Source: Devosia riboflavina
GTDB taxonomy: Bacteria > Pseudomonadota > Alphaproteobacteria > Rhizobiales > Devosiaceae
Assembly (NCBI RefSeq): GCF_000743575.1
Contig: NZ_JQGC01000004.1
Span: 124,001-188,000, forward strand
Length of the DNA stretch: 64,000 nt
Direction of reading: 5' to 3'
The notes below the pieces were generated by a model that made no database searches, was not told the origin of the DNA, and saw nothing but the letters and a program-made list of their open reading frames with translations. Positions 25,538-34,584 of the stretch are shown here, piece after piece (position 1 is the first letter of the stretch; each line of letters starts with the position of its first letter). Position numbers and translations under genes: made by a program.

Positions 25538-26410
25538 ATGACCCTCCCTGCCGATATCGACACCAAGAAGACCACCGCCGCCGCCTGGTTCCGCGCCCTG
25601 CGTGACCGGATTTGCAGTGGCCTCGAAGCCATCGAAACCGAAGTTACCGGCCCCAATGCCCACATGCCCGCCGGCAAGTTCGAGCGCACCCCCTGGGACC
25701 GCGCTGCCGGCGGCGGAGGCGAGATGTCCATGCTGCATGGCCGCGTCTTCGAAAAGGCCGGTGTTCATATCTCCTCCGTTCATGGCAACTTCACCGAAGA
25801 CTTTGCTAAGCAAATGCCAGGTACCGAAGCGGGCACCGCTTTTTGGAGCTCGGGCATTTCGCTGATCATCCACCCCTGGAACCCCCACGTTCCGGCCGTG
25901 CACATGAACACGCGCATGATCGTCACGGGAAAACAGTGGTGGGGCGGCGGCGCCGACCTGACCCCTGTGCTCGACCGCAAGCGCACTCAGGATGATCCCG
26001 ACACGCTCGAATTCCACGCCGCCATGCGCGAAGCCTGCGAAGGCCGCCCGGGCGTCGACTACGACCGCTTCAAAGCCTGGTGCGACGAATACTTCTTCCT
26101 GCCCCACCGCAACGAACCGCGCGGGATCGGCGGCATCTTCTACGATCACTTCAATTCCGGCGATTGGGACGCCGACTTCGCCTTCACCAAGGCCGTCGGC
26201 GAGGCGTTCAACACCATCTACCCAAAACTGGTCCGTCGCCACTTCGAAAAGACCTGGACCGACGCCGAACGCGACGAGCAACTCGTGCGCCGCGGCCGCT
26301 ATGTGGAATTCAACCTGCTCTACGATCGCGGCACGACCTTCGGCCTAAAGACCGGCGGCAATGTGAATTCCATTCTCTCCTCCATGCCACCCGCGGTGAA
26401 GTGGCCCTGA
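25538..26410 (+). CDS. hemF: Oxygen-dependent coproporphyrinogen III oxidase
   Basis: Haem synthesis: converts coproporphyrinogen III to protoporphyrinogen IX using O2. 290 residues. Typical motifs include [61 protein letters not shown] and [16 protein letters not shown] with the SMPP near the C-terminus. Eighteen bases after trmL and one base before the ATPase gene. Confidence 0.97.
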   Translation: MTLPADIDTKKTTAAAWFRALRDRICSGLEAIETEVTGPNAHMPAGKFERTPWDRAAGGGGEMSMLHGRVFEKAGVHISSVHGNFTEDFAKQMPGTEAGTAFWSSGISLIIHPWNPHVPAVHMNTRMIVTGKQWWGGGADLTPVLDRKRTQDDPDTLEFHAAMREACEGRPGVDYDRFKAWCDEYFFLPHRNEPRGIGGIFYDHFNSGDWDADFAFTKAVGEAFNTIYPKLVRRHFEKTWTDAERDEQLVRRGRYVEFNLLYDRGTTFGLKTGGNVNSILSSMPPAVKWP

Positions 26411-26411
26411 C

Positions 26412-27584
26412 ATGACGCTCGCGGCGCTCGAGATATCAGGCTATCGCTCGGTGCGCCGCATTCGCTTTCCGCTGCGGCAGCTGACCGTACTGGTCGGCGG
26501 CAATGGGGTGGGCAAGACCAATCTCTATCGCTCGCTCGAACTTCTCCAGGCCATAGCCAAGGGCACGGTGGCCAATGAGTTGGCCCGCGAAGGTGGGCTG
26601 GCCTCGGTCTTTTGGGCCGGCGGCAAGAACCTCACCGAGGATGGCAGCTTCGCCCCCCTGTATCGCACCGATGGCTATCGGGCCTACGAGGGCAATCGGC
26701 TGGCCCTTGAGGCCACATTCGATGAGATGGACGGCTTCGCCGACGGCCCGCGCTATCGCGCCGAGCTGGGATTTGCCCCCAAGGGAAGCGCCGCCTTCCC
26801 CAACGAGGTGCAGGTCAAAAGCGAGCTGCTCGATATGCACCACCGCGGCAAGACGGTGTCGCTGATGGAGCGCAAGGGTAATATCGCCTGGGCGCGCGAT
26901 GCCGAAGGGCGGCGGGAGGTGGCCGACGAAGACCTGTTGCCGAGCGAACCAGCGCTTGCGCGCCTCGCTGGCCGCTCGGAAATTGCCCGCATGCGCGACA
27001 CCATTCTCGGCTGGCGCTTCTTCCACGGTTTTCGCAGCGACATCGATTCGGCGCTGCGCCGGCCATCCCCCGCGATCACTGCCCCCTCGCTGGCTTCGGA
27101 CGGTAGCAATCTGGGCGCGGTATTTGCCACGCTCCGACATATCCGGCAGGACACCGTGGATCTCGATGCGGCCGTTGCGGACGCCTTTCCGGGCGTCGAA
27201 CTGGTTGTGCCGCCGGCGGGTGAATTCGCCACATTTGGTCTGCGCTACCCGGAAATGCCGAAGCGTGTCTTCGCGCCACATGAGCTTTCAGACGGCACCT
27301 TGCAGTTTCTCGCCCTCGCCGGGGCATTGATGTCCTATCGCCTGCCTCCATTTATCGCTCTCAACGAGCCCGAGACGAGTCTCCACCCATCGTTGCTGCC
27401 TATCCTGGCACGCATGATCGTCAAGGCAGCCGAACGGAGCCAGATTTGGGTGGTCACTCACGACCGCGAACTGGCCAATGCCATAGCCGAAGGTAGTGGC
27501 GTATTGCCGCGCGAAGTCGTCCGCGGCGACAACGGAACCTGGCTCGAAGGCCTGGGGCAGCTTGGCGAATTCATCGACGACTAG
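26412..27584 (+). CDS. RecF/SMC-like AAA ATPase (predicted ATPase)
   Basis: 390 residues. Walker A GGNGVGKTN lies near residue 29, in the SMC/RecF-type N-terminus (LEISGYRSVRRIRFPL). The C-terminal half has the signature region SDGTLQFLALAGAL and a Walker-B-like FIALNEPETSLHP, with N where most members have D; that variant is common in this uncharacterised ATPase group. An H-loop follows (WVVTHDREL). Resembles overcoming-lysogeny/DNA-repair type ATPases but has no nuclease domain, so the role is unknown. Begins one base after hemF. Confidence 0.85.
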   Translation: MTLAALEISGYRSVRRIRFPLRQLTVLVGGNGVGKTNLYRSLELLQAIAKGTVANELAREGGLASVFWAGGKNLTEDGSFAPLYRTDGYRAYEGNRLALEATFDEMDGFADGPRYRAELGFAPKGSAAFPNEVQVKSELLDMHHRGKTVSLMERKGNIAWARDAEGRREVADEDLLPSEPALARLAGRSEIARMRDTILGWRFFHGFRSDIDSALRRPSPAITAPSLASDGSNLGAVFATLRHIRQDTVDLDAAVADAFPGVELVVPPAGEFATFGLRYPEMPKRVFAPHELSDGTLQFLALAGALMSYRLPPFIALNEPETSLHPSLLPILARMIVKAAERSQIWVVTHDRELANAIAEGSGVLPREVVRGDNGTWLEGLGQLGEFIDD

Positions 27585-27585
27585 T

Positions 27586-27610
27586 GGAACCACCCGGCCG
27601 CGGTCTCGTT
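27586..27610 (+). promoter_or_regulatory. EcfG-type general stress promoter
   Basis: GGAAC (27586-27590), 16 bp, CGTT (27607-27610): an exact match to the alphaproteobacterial sigma-EcfG consensus GGAAC-N16/17-CGTT. It lies 38 bp before the start codon of the 65-residue protein gene. Known consensus, inferred function. Confidence 0.75.
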
Positions 27611-27647
27611 TCTCCCTCTACCCCAACGAGATGTAGGAGGAAACGCA

Positions 27648-27845
27648 ATGAAACGCTTTGATTCCGGTACGCTCATCCCCGGCTCGACCTGGAAGGCCGA
27701 AGCCGAAAGCGAGGCGGAAGTGGTGCGTCGTGCCGTGGAGAACCTCAAGAATTTCCACGGCGAAACCGAAGTCCGCCCCGACATGGTCGAGCGGATCAAG
27801 GAACGCATCGTCGACGTAGACGCCAAAGGCGCGACCAAGCACTGA
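27648..27845 (+). CDS. Small stress-type hypothetical protein
   Basis: 65 residues, soluble, highly charged (AEAESEAEVVRRAVENLKNF), predicted helical in the middle. TAGGAGGAAA forms a strong ribosome site before the ATG. The exact EcfG promoter upstream places it in the general stress regulon. No family recognised. Confidence 0.8.
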   Translation: MKRFDSGTLIPGSTWKAEAESEAEVVRRAVENLKNFHGETEVRPDMVERIKERIVDVDAKGATKH

Positions 27846-27857
27846 CGCACGTCTGAG

Positions 27858-29036
27858 CTAGCGGATATCCAAGCTTTCCAGAAGCTCATCCCGCGTCAGC
27901 GAAAAAGCGCTTTGCACCCAAAGCGCCTCGAGCCGGGCCAGAGTCGCTCCTACTTCTGGCCCGGGTTCGATTCCGTTTGCCACGATATCCCGACCCGAAA
28001 CCGGAAAGTCCGGATTCGGCAGTCGAGCGATTTCGCGGGCCGCTTCCATCAGTCGGTCACGCGGCCAATTGTGCTGGGCGGCAGCAACAGCCAATCCCTC
28101 GATGGCCTCATCGCGATAGCGATAGACCCCCAGCGCAATCTCATCTTCCGACATAAGCAGCGCCGCCGAAAAAACGCGCCGCGCCGCTTCGACCTGCGCA
28201 TTGGAGAGGCGCCAGCGCTCCTGCTGGGCATCGATATCGCTCCCCGCAAGCAGCGCCAGCCGCGCCGCCGGATTGTGGCCACCCAGGACTTCATAGCGCA
28301 GCACTGCCGACAGTTCGCTCCGCGACAATGACAGCAGCCCGATTTCGTTCATGACGGCTATGGTCAGCGCGATCTTGGGCAGAGCTAGCATCCGCAGCAT
28401 CTCCGAGCCGACCCGCTCGGCTGAGAGATGATCCAGCTTGCCTACCGCCAACTGACAGGCAGAAAGACCTTCGGCATCAAGCTTCTCGCCGCCATGGCTC
28501 GCCGAAAACCGGAAGAACCGGTAGACCCGCAGGCCATCTTCCGCGATCCGCTCGGCAGCATTGCCAATGAATCGTACCCGGGCCGCGAGGGCGTCGCCGG
28601 CCCCTTTCAGTGGGTCAAAAAGCTTACCGTCAAAGCCACAATAGATGGCGTTGAGCGTAAAATCGCGCCGCTTTGCATCGTCGGTCCAATCGGTCCCGAA
28701 CTGTACCTGCGCATGCCGCCCGTCGGTCTCGACATCGCGCCGCAGCGTCGTGGCCTCGACCGTCGTCTCGTTGAGCTTCAGCGTCACCGTCCCATGGTCG
28801 ATACCGGTGGGATAAGCCGAAATCCCCGCCGCCTTGGCGCGCTGCATCACGACGACAGGCAAAAGCTCGGTCGCCATGTCGATATCGGCCTCAGGGCTCA
28901 GCCGCCCCATTAGCGTGTCCCGCACGATCCCGCCAACGGCCCGCGTCTTCCCCTCCCGCCCATCAAGCGCTGCGAAAATCGCCTGCACTTCCGGGCGCGC
29001 CAGCCATTCGGTTTGCGGCAGGTGGTCGGGGATCAT
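27858..29036 (-). CDS. CCA-adding tRNA nucleotidyltransferase/poly(A) polymerase family
   Basis: 392 residues. The class II nucleotidyltransferase head has GGIVRD at 35-40 and the metal aspartates DID at 51-53, followed by RRDFTLNAIYCGFDG and the conserved ERIAEDGLRVYRFFRF motif. It repairs or adds the 3' CCA of tRNA. Its ATG overlaps the stop of the CoA-pyrophosphatase gene (ATGA), a common rhizobial pairing. Confidence 0.93.
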   Translation of the reverse strand: MIPDHLPQTEWLARPEVQAIFAALDGREGKTRAVGGIVRDTLMGRLSPEADIDMATELLPVVVMQRAKAAGISAYPTGIDHGTVTLKLNETTVEATTLRRDVETDGRHAQVQFGTDWTDDAKRRDFTLNAIYCGFDGKLFDPLKGAGDALAARVRFIGNAAERIAEDGLRVYRFFRFSASHGGEKLDAEGLSACQLAVGKLDHLSAERVGSEMLRMLALPKIALTIAVMNEIGLLSLSRSELSAVLRYEVLGGHNPAARLALLAGSDIDAQQERWRLSNAQVEAARRVFSAALLMSEDEIALGVYRYRDEAIEGLAVAAAQHNWPRDRLMEAAREIARLPNPDFPVSGRDIVANGIEPGPEVGATLARLEALWVQSAFSLTRDELLESLDIR

Positions 29037-29677
29037 GCTTCACCCAAAATAAGGTCACGGAATTTTCGGGTGAGATTGGCAGTGATGCCCCAGATCGTAT
29101 GACCGTCATGGTCGATCTGCCAGGTCGAATGCTCCTTGCCGGCCCGCTTGATACGAAAACGCCCATAGCTGGCGGAATCGAGAATGCGCTTGAGCGGCAC
29201 TTCGAAGACCGAATGCACTTCGCCGGGATTGGGCACAAAAGGCCCGCTCGGCAGCACTTCGGCAATAACAGGGGTGATCAGATAATTGCTGCCGGTAAAA
29301 TAGGGCTCCATATAGCCCAGAATATTGGCCTCGGCCGGCTGAAGCCCGACTTCCTCATTGGCTTCGCGCAAAGCCGCGGCGCCCGCATGCGCATCCGCAG
29401 CATCGATCTTCCCGCCAGGAAAAGCCACCTGCCCGGAATGCGAGCGCAGGTCAGGCGAGCGCTCGGTATAGAGTATCGTGTGCCCCTCGGGCCGGCGTAC
29501 AAGGCCGATAAGCACTGCGGCAGGTGTCGGTGGCCGCGAAAACGGCTCGAGCGGCGCCCAGTCGGGTATGAGTTCATCGCCGGCCGGCAAGGTCGGTGGA
29601 GAAACCAGCAAGCGGCCAGAAAGCAGCTCGGCGATCGGCGTATCGAAGGGCAAGGAAGCGTCCGGATGATTCAGCAT
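29033..29677 (-). CDS. NUDIX hydrolase, CoA pyrophosphatase type
   Basis: 214 residues from the ATG at 29677; an in-frame GTG at 29716 is a possible longer start, and neither has a strong ribosome site. The CoA-pyrophosphatase signature is clear (LYTERSPDLRSHSGQVAFPG), followed by the Nudix box GGKIDAADAHAGAAALREAN (one E replaced by D at the first acidic position) and EEVGL. Likely splits CoA or its oxidised forms. Coupled to the CCA-adding enzyme gene. Confidence 0.92.
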   Translation of the reverse strand: MLNHPDASLPFDTPIAELLSGRLLVSPPTLPAGDELIPDWAPLEPFSRPPTPAAVLIGLVRRPEGHTILYTERSPDLRSHSGQVAFPGGKIDAADAHAGAAALREANEEVGLQPAEANILGYMEPYFTGSNYLITPVIAEVLPSGPFVPNPGEVHSVFEVPLKRILDSASYGRFRIKRAGKEHSTWQIDHDGHTIWGITANLTRKFRDLILGEA

Positions 29678-29731
29678 CTCGGGCAGGAGTTTATGCGAGC
29701 CCCTGCCCCGATGCACCCGTTTTGATCGGCG

Positions 29732-30280
29732 TCAGACGCCGGCTTCAAAAGCGGCAATCGAACCGGTCAGCGTCTTGGCCAGTTCCGGATCGTCGGCCAG
29801 CAGCAGCACGCGGCTGGTATCCACCGGGCCGGGGAACTGGATATTGCCCGGCGTGGTCGGCACCCAGCCAAGCGGGCAATAGTAATCCTGATCGCCAACG
29901 AGCAGCACGAAATGGCCTTCGCCCCGCGCCAGCGCCCGCTTGCTGACTTCCCGGGCAAGCAGCTTGCCGGCGCCACGCTTGCGGAAATTCGGATGCGTTG
30001 CCAGCGGCCCAAGGAGATAGCCCTTCATGCCGCCAACGCTGATCGGGGTCATCCACACAGAGCCCGAAGGCGTGCCATCGACTTCCGAAATCAGGCTCAG
30101 GCTGGGATCGATCGGGAACCGCTCGCGCACCCGGAACGCCGTACGTGCAAACCGGCCAGGACCAAAGGCAATCGCCTGCAGGTCTTCGACGAAGGCATCA
30201 TCGGCGGGGGTAGCAGGCCGAACGACAGGCTGGCCAGAAAGAGGGGTAGCGACGGCCTCAGCCGCAACGAGCGTGGTCAT
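29732..30280 (-). CDS. GNAT-family N-acetyltransferase
   Basis: 182 residues from the ATG at 30280. Motif A for acetyl-CoA is visible as LGPLATHPNFRKRGAGKLL (R-K-R-G-A-G) about residues 88-106. The C-terminal YYCPLGWVP is typical of the YhbS-like branch. Substrate unknown. Just upstream of the NUDIX/CCA genes in the same direction. Confidence 0.9.
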   Translation of the reverse strand: MTTLVAAEAVATPLSGQPVVRPATPADDAFVEDLQAIAFGPGRFARTAFRVRERFPIDPSLSLISEVDGTPSGSVWMTPISVGGMKGYLLGPLATHPNFRKRGAGKLLAREVSKRALARGEGHFVLLVGDQDYYCPLGWVPTTPGNIQFPGPVDTSRVLLLADDPELAKTLTGSIAAFEAGV

Positions 30281-30631
30281 GGGTCTATCCAGGAAGATTA
30301 TGTGCAAATGAGCATGCGGTTACCCAAGGGCACCGCGCGAAAAACGACCAACTAGGGTCGTCGGAACATCTGCAAAACCTTCACCATCCTGGACGCCTCC
30401 ACGTCTGAATCCGCATTAGCACCAGCATGGGTTCCCGTAAATGGGAATATCGGCAGCATGGCTGAAATTCCTGTTTCGAATGGATCGGTGTATCCCAATT
30501 GCACAACGCATTGTTGCGCCCGAAGTGCCTTATCGGCTTCCATTGCGACCACTAAGTTTGCCGACAACGAAACCGAGCTGCCCCAGAAGAGCGGGTAATG
30601 CCGACAGCAAGATGACGAAAAAGGACCAAAG
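30281..30631. other. Spacer without a recognisable gene
   Basis: About 350 bp between divergent GNAT and hydroquinone-reductase genes. I see only short hairpins (ACGACC-AACTAG-GGTCGT near 30345-30362, TTCCC-GTAAAT-GGGAA near 30431-30446) and no open frame with coding character. It presumably carries the two promoters. Confidence 0.5.
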
Positions 30632-31591
30632 ATGGGACAATTGATCGACGGCAAATGGTCGGACAAGTGGTACGACACCAGCAAGACCGGCGGCAAATTC
30701 GTCCGCTCGCAGTCCGGCTTCCGCAACTGGGTCACCGCCGACGGCAGCCCCGGCCCCACGGGCGAAGGCGGCTACGCCGCTGAAGCCGGCCGCTACCATC
30801 TCTATGTCTCGCTCGCCTGTCCCTGGGCCCACCGCACGCTGATCTTCCGCAAGCTCAAGGAGCTGGAAAGCCTGATCTCGGTGTCCATCGTCTCGCCCAA
30901 AATGCCCGACGAGACCGGCTGGAGTTTTAGGACCGACGAAGGCTCGACCGGCGATACCCTGCTGGGCAAGGATTTTCTCCACCACGTCTACACCGCGGCC
31001 AAGCCCGACTATACCGGCCGCGTGACCGTTCCCGTCCTCTGGGACAAGAAGACCAATACCATCGTGTCCAACGAAAGTGCGGAAATCATCCGCATGTTCA
31101 ACACGGCCTTCAACGAACTGACCGGCAACACGGATGACTATTATCCCGAGGCGTTGCGCGAGACGATCGATACGATCAATGCCCGCGTCTATGACGACAT
31201 CAACAACGGCGTCTACAAGGCCGGTTTCGCCACCACCCAAGCCGCCTATGAAGAAGCCGCCAACAAGCTCTTCGACGCGCTCGACTGGGCCGAAGCACTA
31301 CTCAGCGAAAACGCCTATCTGACCGGCGAAAATATCACCGAGGCCGACTGGCGCCTCTTCACCACGCTGGTGCGTTTCGACGCGGTCTATTTCGGCCACT
31401 TCAAGTGCAACCGCCGGCAGATCGCTGACTATCCGAACCTGTCGCACTACCTCAAGGCGCTCTACGAAGTCCCGGGCGTCAAGGAAACGGTCGATATCGG
31501 CCACATCCAGACGCACTACTACTGGAGCCACATCACCATCAATCCGCACCGCATCGTGCCGATTGGCCCGGAACTGTCGTTCCTCGACTGA
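30632..31591 (+). CDS. Glutathionyl-hydroquinone reductase (Xi-class GST)
   Basis: 319 residues, the usual length of YqjG/ECM4-type enzymes, which remove glutathione from glutathionyl-(hydro)quinones. The catalytic cysteine is C63 in LACPWAHRT. The N-terminal TGGKFVRSQSGFRNW, VPVLWDKKTNTIVSNESAEI and the ending FNxxVIPIGP-type region (INPHRIVPIGP) are diagnostic. AAGGA lies 8 nt before the ATG. Confidence 0.94.
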   Translation: MGQLIDGKWSDKWYDTSKTGGKFVRSQSGFRNWVTADGSPGPTGEGGYAAEAGRYHLYVSLACPWAHRTLIFRKLKELESLISVSIVSPKMPDETGWSFRTDEGSTGDTLLGKDFLHHVYTAAKPDYTGRVTVPVLWDKKTNTIVSNESAEIIRMFNTAFNELTGNTDDYYPEALRETIDTINARVYDDINNGVYKAGFATTQAAYEEAANKLFDALDWAEALLSENAYLTGENITEADWRLFTTLVRFDAVYFGHFKCNRRQIADYPNLSHYLKALYEVPGVKETVDIGHIQTHYYWSHITINPHRIVPIGPELSFLD

Positions 31592-31594
31592 TGC

Positions 31595-32068
31595 TTAGTA
31601 CCCCCAGACGTCCCGCTTGGGCGCACCGTCGAACACTTCGTCGATGCGCTGGGACGTCGCGGGGGTCACACCCTCCGGCAGCTTGGTGATTTCGAACCAG
31701 CCGCCTTCGGCGATCTCGTGGTCCTTCTTCCGCACGAAGACGAATTCGTGCGACCGCGCCACATAAAAGAGCACATGGTCGCGGTTCGTGACCGAACTGG
31801 AATTGTGGTAGACGCCAAAAAGCTCCATGGGTCCGGTCACGCGATGCCCAGTCTCCTCCAGCGTCTCGCGCGCGCCGGACGCCTCGGCGGTCTCCCCCGG
31901 CTCGATCCCGCCGCCGGGAAACTGCCAGCCCGGAATGAGGGTGTGCCGGATGAGATAAACCTTGTTGCCGTCGACCAGCATGACGCGGGTACCGATGGTC
32001 ATGTGGCGTATGATGCCGATAATGGTGAGAAACACCTTGGCGCGGACGCGCTGGAATCGGTTCATCAT
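31595..32068 (-). CDS. NUDIX hydrolase
   Basis: 157 residues from the first of two consecutive ATGs, with GGAG about 10 nt upstream. The Nudix box is intact: GGGIEPGETAEASGAR then ETLEETGH. A short hydrophobic N-terminal stretch (VFLTIIGIIRHM) precedes it. The substrate is not predictable. Convergent with the hydroquinone reductase gene (3-bp gap) and divergent from the phosphoesterase. Confidence 0.9.
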   Translation of the reverse strand: MMNRFQRVRAKVFLTIIGIIRHMTIGTRVMLVDGNKVYLIRHTLIPGWQFPGGGIEPGETAEASGARETLEETGHRVTGPMELFGVYHNSSSVTNRDHVLFYVARSHEFVFVRKKDHEIAEGGWFEITKLPEGVTPATSQRIDEVFDGAPKRDVWGY

Positions 32069-32281
32069 GACTGGCTTCTCCGTCGAACTTGCCGCAGGGG
32101 TAGCGTTTCCTGCGCAAAAGTCGATAGCGCATTTCGCGCTTTTCCAATGCAGCCAAGCGCCCATTCACACGTTTGAAGCCAACCTATTCCAGTCCGGTCA
32201 CCAGATTTTGCCCGGAAAATCCGACCACCGCGGTCGATTGACCGTTTCCCTGCGCGGAAGCTTCTGGCAAAACCCCTCCCG

Positions 32282-33172
32282 ATGACAACGCTTGCGCACA
32301 TATCGGATATTCACCTCTCGCCCATGCCGGAGATGGCTTTCAGTGATCTCGTCGGCAAGCGCGTGACCGGCTATCTCAACTGGAAGCTGAAGCGCCACGG
32401 CGAACTCAATTCCGAAACCCTGACCCGCCTCGTCGCTCACATGCAGGAGCAGAAGGCCGATTTCACGGCCGTCACCGGCGACCTCACCAATCTCGCCCTG
32501 CCCTCCGAAATCCGCCGTGCCGGAAAATGGCTGCAGGATCTGGGCGACAGCGAACGCACCGCCGTCTGTCCCGGCAATCATGACGCCTATGTGCCCGGCG
32601 CGCTCGAAATGGCCTGCGACATGTGGGGCGATTATCTCAAGGGCGAAACGCTCGAAGGCGCCCCCTTCCCCTTCGTGCGCCGCGTCGGCGATGTTGCAAT
32701 CATCTCCTGTTCCAGCGCAGTGCCCACGGCCCCCTTCTTCGCCATCGGGCGCTTTGAGGAAAAGCAGGCGGCGCGGCTCGACCGCATTCTGAAACTCCTC
32801 GGCGATGCCGGCTATTTCCGCGTGGTGCTGATCCACCACCCGCCCAATGCCGAATTGCAGCACCCATCCTTCGGCCTCAAGGGCCATCGCATCTTCCGCA
32901 AGGTTATCGCCACGCGCGGCGCGGAAATGATCCTGCACGGCCACACGCATCGCTCCTCGATCCACCACATTCCGGGTCTGGACCACGAAGTGCCCGTCAT
33001 CGGCGTCGCCGCAGCCAGCGCCGCGCAGGGCGGCACGCTGGACGATCCGGCCCGATACAACCTCTTCCGCATCGAGAAGAACGGCAACGGCTGGTCCTGC
33101 ACCATGCGCGAATACGGTTTTCAGCGCATCGGCAGCGATATCGTCATGCGCATGCAGATGCGCATCTACTAA
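32282..33172 (+). CDS. Metallophosphoesterase
   Basis: 296 residues with the full calcineurin-like metal set: DIHL (9-12), GDLT, GNHD and GHTH, so a dinuclear metallophosphatase or phosphodiesterase. Possibly a cAMP- or lipid-linked phosphodiesterase; no more can be said from sequence. Followed by murL after 80 bp. Confidence 0.92.
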   Translation: MTTLAHISDIHLSPMPEMAFSDLVGKRVTGYLNWKLKRHGELNSETLTRLVAHMQEQKADFTAVTGDLTNLALPSEIRRAGKWLQDLGDSERTAVCPGNHDAYVPGALEMACDMWGDYLKGETLEGAPFPFVRRVGDVAIISCSSAVPTAPFFAIGRFEEKQAARLDRILKLLGDAGYFRVVLIHHPPNAELQHPSFGLKGHRIFRKVIATRGAEMILHGHTHRSSIHHIPGLDHEVPVIGVAAASAAQGGTLDDPARYNLFRIEKNGNGWSCTMREYGFQRIGSDIVMRMQMRIY

Positions 33173-33252
33173 ACATCGGCAGCGCTTTTCGCCCCACTCC
33201 CGCCATCGCCGCAAATCACCTATATGATGATGCAAAGCCGCGTGAGTTGCCC

Positions 33253-34584
33253 GTGACCGAATCCTTTTCCATCCTGCCCCCGAGTTTTGATCCGACCACT
33301 GGCGAAGCACGCTTTCCCTATCGCCTGGGAGAGCTGACCTTTACCGAAGTGCTGGGCCTGCCTACGGGTGCCAAGGCGGAACTTGCCGAAAGTCCGGCTT
33401 TCAAAAAGCTGCTCGACTTGACGGCCTTCGTGCTGGGCGTGAGCTATTTCAAGCTCCGCGCGCCCTTCGACATCGCCGCCCCGGACCTGGCCCTCACCGC
33501 GGCGGAAAAAGCCTTCGTCATCGACGTCTACGAAAATGGCCTCGGCGAATTCTATGCGCGCAACAATCTTGCACGCTTCGGCCGGCTTAATCTGTCGACC
33601 GCCGATGACCCTGTGGAGCGCAAGCCCTCGCCCGAGCTGCCCGAGCGCACATTGCTGCCGATCGGCGGCGGCAAGGATTCCCTCGTCAGCGTCGAACTGC
33701 TGGGCCACGTCGGGATCGACTTCACGCCCTTCGCCGTCAATCCCAAGGGCCCGATTCTGACCTCGGTGGATGCCATCGACCGCGCACCGCTCTATGTGAC
33801 GCGCACGCTCGATGCCGAAATGATCCGCCTCGGCAAGGAGCCCGGCTATTACAACGGCCACGTCCCGTCGACGGCGATCAATTCCATGATCGCCTCGCTC
33901 TGCGCCCTGCTCTTCGGCTACGACCAGATCGTCCTCAGCAACGAGCGCTCGGCCAGCGAAGGCAATATCGAATTCGATGGCCGCGAGACCAATCACCAAT
34001 ATTCGAAATCGCTCGGCTTTGAGCTGCTGATCGCCGACATCCTGGGCAATGCCACCGGCGGCGCCCTCAAATACTTCTCGCTGCTCCGCCCCTATTCCGA
34101 AGCCCGCATCGCCTCGCTCTTCACCCAGGGCAAGCGCTTTGACGCGGTATTTTCGAGCTGCAACCGCAATTTCCGCCTGACCGGCAATGACGGCCCACTC
34201 TGGTGCGGCGAATGCCCGAAGTGTCACTTCGTCTTCCTGATCTTTGCCCCCTTCATGGCCAAGGATCGCTTGCTGAAAATCTTTGGCAAGAACCTCCTCG
34301 ACGTGCCGGCCAACGAACGCTCCTTCCGCGAGCTTTCCGGCCTCGCCGGACAAAAACCCTGGGAATGCGTCGGCGAAATTCTCGAAGCCGCCGCGTGCTT
34401 CTATACCCTTACCCGCCACGCCGATTGGCATCAGGACGCAATCGTGAAGGCCGTGAAGGCCGACCTTTTCGCCCAATATGGCGAGGAGCGGCTGCAACTG
34501 GCCATGGCCGAATGCCTGACCGATAGCCGCGACCATCACATCCCCCCGGCGCTGGCCGCCAAGGTGGCCGCCTATGCGGTTTGA
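33253..34584 (+). CDS. murL: UDP-N-acetyl-alpha-D-muramoyl-L-alanyl-L-glutamate epimerase
   Basis: Converts the terminal L-Glu of UDP-MurNAc-L-Ala-L-Glu to D-Glu with ATP, replacing the MurI route. 443 residues from a GTG at 33253 (a TTG at 33247 is the alternative). A PP-loop-like ATP site is present as LPIGGGKDSLVSVELL, and a CGECPKCHF cysteine motif lies in the C-terminal third, both family features. Overlaps murD2 by 11 nt, which matches the MurD2-MurL pathway described in Xanthomonas. Confidence 0.9.
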   Translation: MTESFSILPPSFDPTTGEARFPYRLGELTFTEVLGLPTGAKAELAESPAFKKLLDLTAFVLGVSYFKLRAPFDIAAPDLALTAAEKAFVIDVYENGLGEFYARNNLARFGRLNLSTADDPVERKPSPELPERTLLPIGGGKDSLVSVELLGHVGIDFTPFAVNPKGPILTSVDAIDRAPLYVTRTLDAEMIRLGKEPGYYNGHVPSTAINSMIASLCALLFGYDQIVLSNERSASEGNIEFDGRETNHQYSKSLGFELLIADILGNATGGALKYFSLLRPYSEARIASLFTQGKRFDAVFSSCNRNFRLTGNDGPLWCGECPKCHFVFLIFAPFMAKDRLLKIFGKNLLDVPANERSFRELSGLAGQKPWECVGEILEAAACFYTLTRHADWHQDAIVKAVKADLFAQYGEERLQLAMAECLTDSRDHHIPPALAAKVAAYAV

